From Aurantimonas sp. HBX-1 (lineage in GTDB: Bacteria > Pseudomonadota > Alphaproteobacteria > Rhizobiales > Rhizobiaceae), in contig NZ_CP090066.1 of NCBI RefSeq assembly GCF_021391535.1, positions 1,501,501-1,565,500 of the forward strand: a stretch of 64,000 nucleotides of DNA, in the 5' to 3' direction. The translations under genes and the position numbers were made by a program. The notes under the pieces were generated by a model that was not told the origin of the DNA, did not search any database, and saw only the letters and a program-made list of their open reading frames with translations. Of the stretch, positions 61,130 through 64,000 are shown in pieces (the first letter of the stretch is position 1; each line of letters starts with the position of its first letter).

Positions 61130-61939
61130 ATTCTCTTCCCTTCGAGGCGACGTCTCTGCTGCCTTGCATGTGCCGGCTGCGGGAGGATTAGGCCGGATGG
61201 CGCAAGCGGCTCATTCGCGAGGTCAGCCGGCGCACCCGGCAGGTCGATCCCGGCCGTCGCCTGTTCGGCCGGGTCGGTGTTGGAGAAACCGTAGCGAACG
61301 GTGATTGCATGCGATTTCTTCATGCTGAGGTATGGACGATTGCTCGCTCGGGTCTTCGTTGACCGGGGGACAAGCCGCTACGGATTTTGTCGGCAAAAAG
61401 AGCAGGTCTGGTCCCGGCGACGAGGCGATCGAACCGGGCGGTTCGACCGGTTTCTCGTTCGATCAGAAGAACCGGTAGCTCGGAATGCCGCCCTTCTACC
61501 GTTTTGGAAAGAGATCCGGTGATCGAAGCGGGCTGAGACGGTGAACGGCTTCGTAAGAGGGCGGCACACGAGTTCGCCACCAGTTCTGTTTAGCTCATGG
61601 GCCACAGAGGCCGGAACACTCTGACCCTGCGAGACGCTAATTATCGTGTTACCCGTCTCTTCTCTTCTCTTCTCTTTTCTTCCATTGCTCTCAGCTGTCC
61701 GACCTTCTCTAACGCCCAGCGGACGCGGATGTCTCGCACCAGACCCCTTCCGGTCGGGTACCCAGTCGAAGGCAGTGATTGTGACGCCGGCGTTCGGATC
61801 GATCGGCATAAGTATTCCTCTATGGGTGGAGAAGGCGATCCATCCTGTCCGCTGGATGGAACGAGGCGGCTTGATGGTCCATCGCTGGATCGGATCAACC
61901 GGCAGTTTGGCGAACGCTGGCTCCACTTGACTAGGTTCG
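61130..61939. other. Intergenic region between the FAD monooxygenase and NrsF genes
   Basis: Over 800 bases without a convincing gene. Short frames exist on both strands, but none has recognisable motifs or a good ribosome site with consistent codon use. It holds a TC-rich pentanucleotide repeat (61656..61680). Confidence 0.45.
61656..61680 (+). repeat. TCTCT pentanucleotide repeat
   Basis: Four perfect tandem copies of TCTCT (61656..61675) followed by one imperfect copy, TTTCT. It lies in non-coding DNA; copy-number change could alter nearby expression, but no gene start is close. Confidence 0.6.
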
Positions 61940-62605
61940 TCAGAGAAACCGCCGGCCCGCGAAATAGCCGCAGATGGCGACGATGCAGGTTGCGAGCGTG
62001 TACCAGGTGGCGACGAAGAGCGGGCTGTCGTCAGGGCAGTGGGTTGCATAGAAGATCGCCGCGATCGCGCTCGACGCGACGCCCGCTGCAGCACCCGCGA
62101 GGCCCGGATGAGCCGGCATTCCCTGGCGCAGCGCGACGATAAAACAGACGAGCGGTCCGATCGCGATCAGCGGAATGAACATCAGGCAATAGCGCGCATT
62201 CGTCCCGATGAGGCTTGCCCCCCATTCCGACGACGGCACCATTGCGAGTTCGACGCCGACCCCGCCGACGAGAACGGCTCCGACGCCGCCAAGTAGCCAT
62301 GGCCAAGGCCCGAGCGGAGCGGCCGGCCGCCCGATCCGGTCGAGCAGTCCGATCATCGCGACGGCGAGCGGCACCGTGAGGATGAACTTGAAGAGGACAC
62401 GGGCCGTGCTGACGACCTGTTCCAGATCGGGGCGAGGGTTCATGAGAATGATGAAGACGACTGCCGCTGCGACAACACCCACGGCCACGGCTCTGAGGAG
62501 CACGGTGCCGAAACGGTGCCATTTGCGAGCGTCCTTCGCCAGAATCTCGATCAGATGGTCGGTTCCTGAAGTCGGGCCGCGGTAGCCGTCGTCGTCGGAC
62601 ATCAT
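61940..62605 (-). CDS. nrsF: NrsF-type membrane anti-sigma factor (DUF1109)
   Basis: A 221-residue inner-membrane protein with six predicted helices and a short cytoplasmic N-terminus. It should hold the cognate ECF sigma factor at the membrane and release it on oxidative or metal stress. Cys140 and Cys190 are 50 residues apart, the same interval as the two stress-sensing cysteines I recall for Caulobacter NrsF (Cys131 and Cys181); Cys154, Cys207 and Cys212 are extra. The start ATG at 62605 or 62602 has GGAGGAACACG. It overlaps the sigma gene stop as ATGA. Confidence 0.87.
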   Translation of the reverse strand: MMSDDDGYRGPTSGTDHLIEILAKDARKWHRFGTVLLRAVAVGVVAAAVVFIILMNPRPDLEQVVSTARVLFKFILTVPLAVAMIGLLDRIGRPAAPLGPWPWLLGGVGAVLVGGVGVELAMVPSSEWGASLIGTNARYCLMFIPLIAIGPLVCFIVALRQGMPAHPGLAGAAAGVASSAIAAIFYATHCPDDSPLFVATWYTLATCIVAICGYFAGRRFL

Positions 62606-63156
62606 CGTGTTCCTCCACGGTAGATTGCGGCAAGGCTCCGGAGCGCCCGATGCAACGAGACACGCACCGCGTTCTCGGTCATCGAAAGCCGTACAGCCGT
62701 GTCGCGAACGCTGGAACCTTCCAACGAGATGGATCGGACGATGTCCTGCTGAACCGGCTTCAGATTTTCCATCATCCGGCTGATGTCCTGCCCATCCGTA
62801 GGCGTTCCGGGCTGCTCGTCCGCGATCACTTCGATGACGTCGTCGATTGGCACGGTCACCCGGTGCCCGCGGCGGCGCAGGGCGTCGATGATCTTGTTGC
62901 GCAGGATCACCGACAACCACGGTCCTATCGGACGGCGCGGGTCCCAGGTGCCGCGTTTCAGATGAATGGCCAGAAGCGCTTCCTGCACGACATCCTCGTG
63001 ATCCTGGTTGCCGGCCCCATACGCTGCCATCCGTCGTCTGGCCAGCATCCGCAGATGCGGCGCTATCGCCTCGAGGAAGTGGCGGTAAGCGACTTCGTCG
63101 CCGTCCAGCGCGGCCGCCATCCAGACGGACCATTGCTGCTCACGTGGATGGGTCAT
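62602..63156 (-). CDS. ECF RNA polymerase sigma factor, SigF-like
   Basis: A 184-residue sigma-70-family factor. Region 2 is the stretch from DHEDVVQEALLAIHLKRGTW (part) to NKIIDALRRRG (-10 recognition), and region 4 has SVRDTAVRLSMTENAVRVSLHRALRSL (central part) for the -35 element. It is followed in overlap by the NrsF-type anti-sigma gene, the usual arrangement of SigF-NrsF pairs. It probably activates its own operon and the adjoining molybdoenzyme gene under oxidative or heavy-metal stress. ATG at 63156. No consensus promoter was certain by eye upstream. Confidence 0.87.
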   Translation of the reverse strand: MTHPREQQWSVWMAAALDGDEVAYRHFLEAIAPHLRMLARRRMAAYGAGNQDHEDVVQEALLAIHLKRGTWDPRRPIGPWLSVILRNKIIDALRRRGHRVTVPIDDVIEVIADEQPGTPTDGQDISRMMENLKPVQQDIVRSISLEGSSVRDTAVRLSMTENAVRVSLHRALRSLAAIYRGGTR

Positions 63157-63356
63157 CGAAAAGCAATGCCTGCCGCAGGACGTTTTCGGATTGCGTCGCT
63201 TTCGCGACCTCGGAGGGCTTTTACCGGCACTTGTTGTCCCTTTCCGGCTGCGTCTTCACCGAACGTCTCTGTCTCGTATCCGAAGTCCATCAGATCCGGC
63301 GCCCCGGGGCATCGGCGCGTGATCATGAGCCAGTGTGCGAGCACGCAAGTCAGTGA

Positions 63357-64000
63357 TCAAATTCCCGCGTACCAGTCGTATCCAATCGCATCCTCCCAGT
63401 AGCCGCCTCGTCCGCCACCCAAGGCGTCGAGGCTTGCGACGGCCTCTACCCGCATCACGAATTTTGCATGTTTGTAGCCAAGCTGACGCTCGACCCGCAG
63501 GCGTAGAGGCGCACCGTGCGCAATCGGAAGCGGCGCATCGTTCATCCCGTAGGCGAGTATGGTTTGGGGATGGTAGGCGGCGCCGAGGTCGATGCTCTCG
63601 TAATATTTCGAGCCGCCGAAATCGTCGGCGCAATGGAAGACCACGTACCGCGCATTCGGCTTGAGACCTGCTTGGTCGAGCAGCCTGGCGAGCGGCACGC
63701 CGGTCCACTTGCCGATTGCGCTCCAGCCCTCGACGCAGTCGTGCCGCGTGATCTGGGTGCGGGCGGGCATCGCCATGATCTCGGCAAGCAAGAATTGGAC
63801 GGGCCGCTCGACCAGCCCGTCGACGGCCAGCGACCAGCCGGTGAAGTTGCGCTGTGCCAGCGCCTGATACGCCGGGTCGGCAGGCATGGTGTTGCCGTTC
63901 GTGCGGAACACCGGCGACATCTCGGCCTCCTCGAACTCCGGCGCCAAGGCATCGCCGCCGAGAAGGCGCTGCACGTGCCTTGCAAGATCCTCGGCAGACC
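63357..64000 (-). CDS. Molybdopterin-dependent oxidoreductase, sulfite-oxidase fold (N-terminal part outside window)
   Basis: A 5'-truncated gene: the frame is open to the window edge, and 214 residues are visible. TRHDCVEGWSAIGKWTGVPL holds the Mo-ligand Cys of the sulfite oxidase/MsrP (YedY) superfamily. The tail GGYWEDAIGYDWYAGI matches the usual C-terminus of these enzymes. Members reduce methionine sulfoxide, oxidise sulfite, or act on other oxyanions. It lies 200 bp before the sigma factor gene on the same strand; SigF regulons in alphaproteobacteria include such enzymes. The start and any Tat signal lie outside the window. Confidence 0.85.
   Translation of the reverse strand, partial: SAEDLARHVQRLLGGDALAPEFEEAEMSPVFRTNGNTMPADPAYQALAQRNFTGWSLAVDGLVERPVQFLLAEIMAMPARTQITRHDCVEGWSAIGKWTGVPLARLLDQAGLKPNARYVVFHCADDFGGSKYYESIDLGAAYHPQTILAYGMNDAPLPIAHGAPLRLRVERQLGYKHAKFVMRVEAVASLDALGGGRGGYWEDAIGYDWYAGI

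Noticed and set aside
1..64000. CRISPR arrays, tRNA and rRNA genes
   Set aside because: No regularly spaced direct repeats, no tRNA cloverleaf sequence and no rRNA signature were seen; the five dispersed 20-mers are far apart and not array-like.

Overview
The window is GC-rich, with dense, often overlapping operons. It carries an aerobic nicotinate pathway, TRAP and TTT transporters, an NrsF/ECF sigma pair and curlin genes with a CsgH-like partner. This fits an alphaproteobacterium, most likely of the order Hyphomicrobiales (Rhizobiales); the genus cannot be read from the sequence. No rRNA, tRNA or CRISPR array was seen.

Layout. 0-0.3 kb: a decayed tail of an iron-containing alcohol dehydrogenase. 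0.4-7.1 kb (minus): one operon of GntR regulator, ADP-ribosylglycohydrolase-like enzyme, PfkB kinase and a PotDBCA-type ABC importer, which looks like uptake and breakdown of a ribosylated or similar compound. 7.3-18.8 kb: a nicotinate degradation locus. nicAB (two-component Mo/Fe-S/triple-heme nicotinate dehydrogenase) and nicC run on plus; nicR, nicE, nicD, nicX, nicF, a small membrane protein and an SSS symporter run on minus. Three copies of a TTGTTTGTATACAAACAA-like palindrome lie before nicE, nicA and nicC and are the probable NicR operators. Together the enzymes convert nicotinate to 6-hydroxynicotinate, 2,5-dihydroxypyridine, N-formylmaleamate, maleamate, maleate and fumarate.

19.4-27 kb (plus): an uncharacterised catabolic unit of HpcH-type aldolase, a NicF-like cysteine amidase, an amidohydrolase, a HAD hydrolase, a DctPQM TRAP transporter and a TetR regulator. 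27.3-33.9 kb (minus): a heavy-metal RND efflux island with DUF305 and other small periplasmic proteins and a decayed DUF411 gene. 34.4-35.8 kb: two curlin-repeat proteins flanking a CsgH-like protein. 36.2-39.8 kb: a class III cyclase with a TPR region, and an amidase. 40.1-42.2 kb: a frameshifted DUF1326 gene, an intact DUF1326 gene and a DUF2182 membrane protein. 42.6-45.7 kb: a Tat-exported Mo-hydroxylase with its Fe-S subunit and a small acidic secreted protein. Five copies of a short intergenic repeat are scattered from 34 to 46 kb.

46.2-53.6 kb: a tripartite tricarboxylate transporter (TctA, TctB, TctC) with an enolase-superfamily dehydratase, a DHDPS-family aldolase/dehydratase, a D-2-hydroxyacid dehydrogenase and an FCD-type GntR regulator, resembling an aldarate or sugar-acid pathway. 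53.7-55 kb: decayed ISL3 and IS5 transposases. 55-61.1 kb: GlxA-type regulator, secreted VOC protein, an isochorismatase-fold protein that has lost its catalytic residues, a DUF417 membrane protein, a methyltransferase and an FAD monooxygenase. 61.9-64 kb: an ECF sigma factor with its NrsF-type membrane anti-sigma factor next to a sulfite-oxidase-fold molybdoenzyme cut by the window end.
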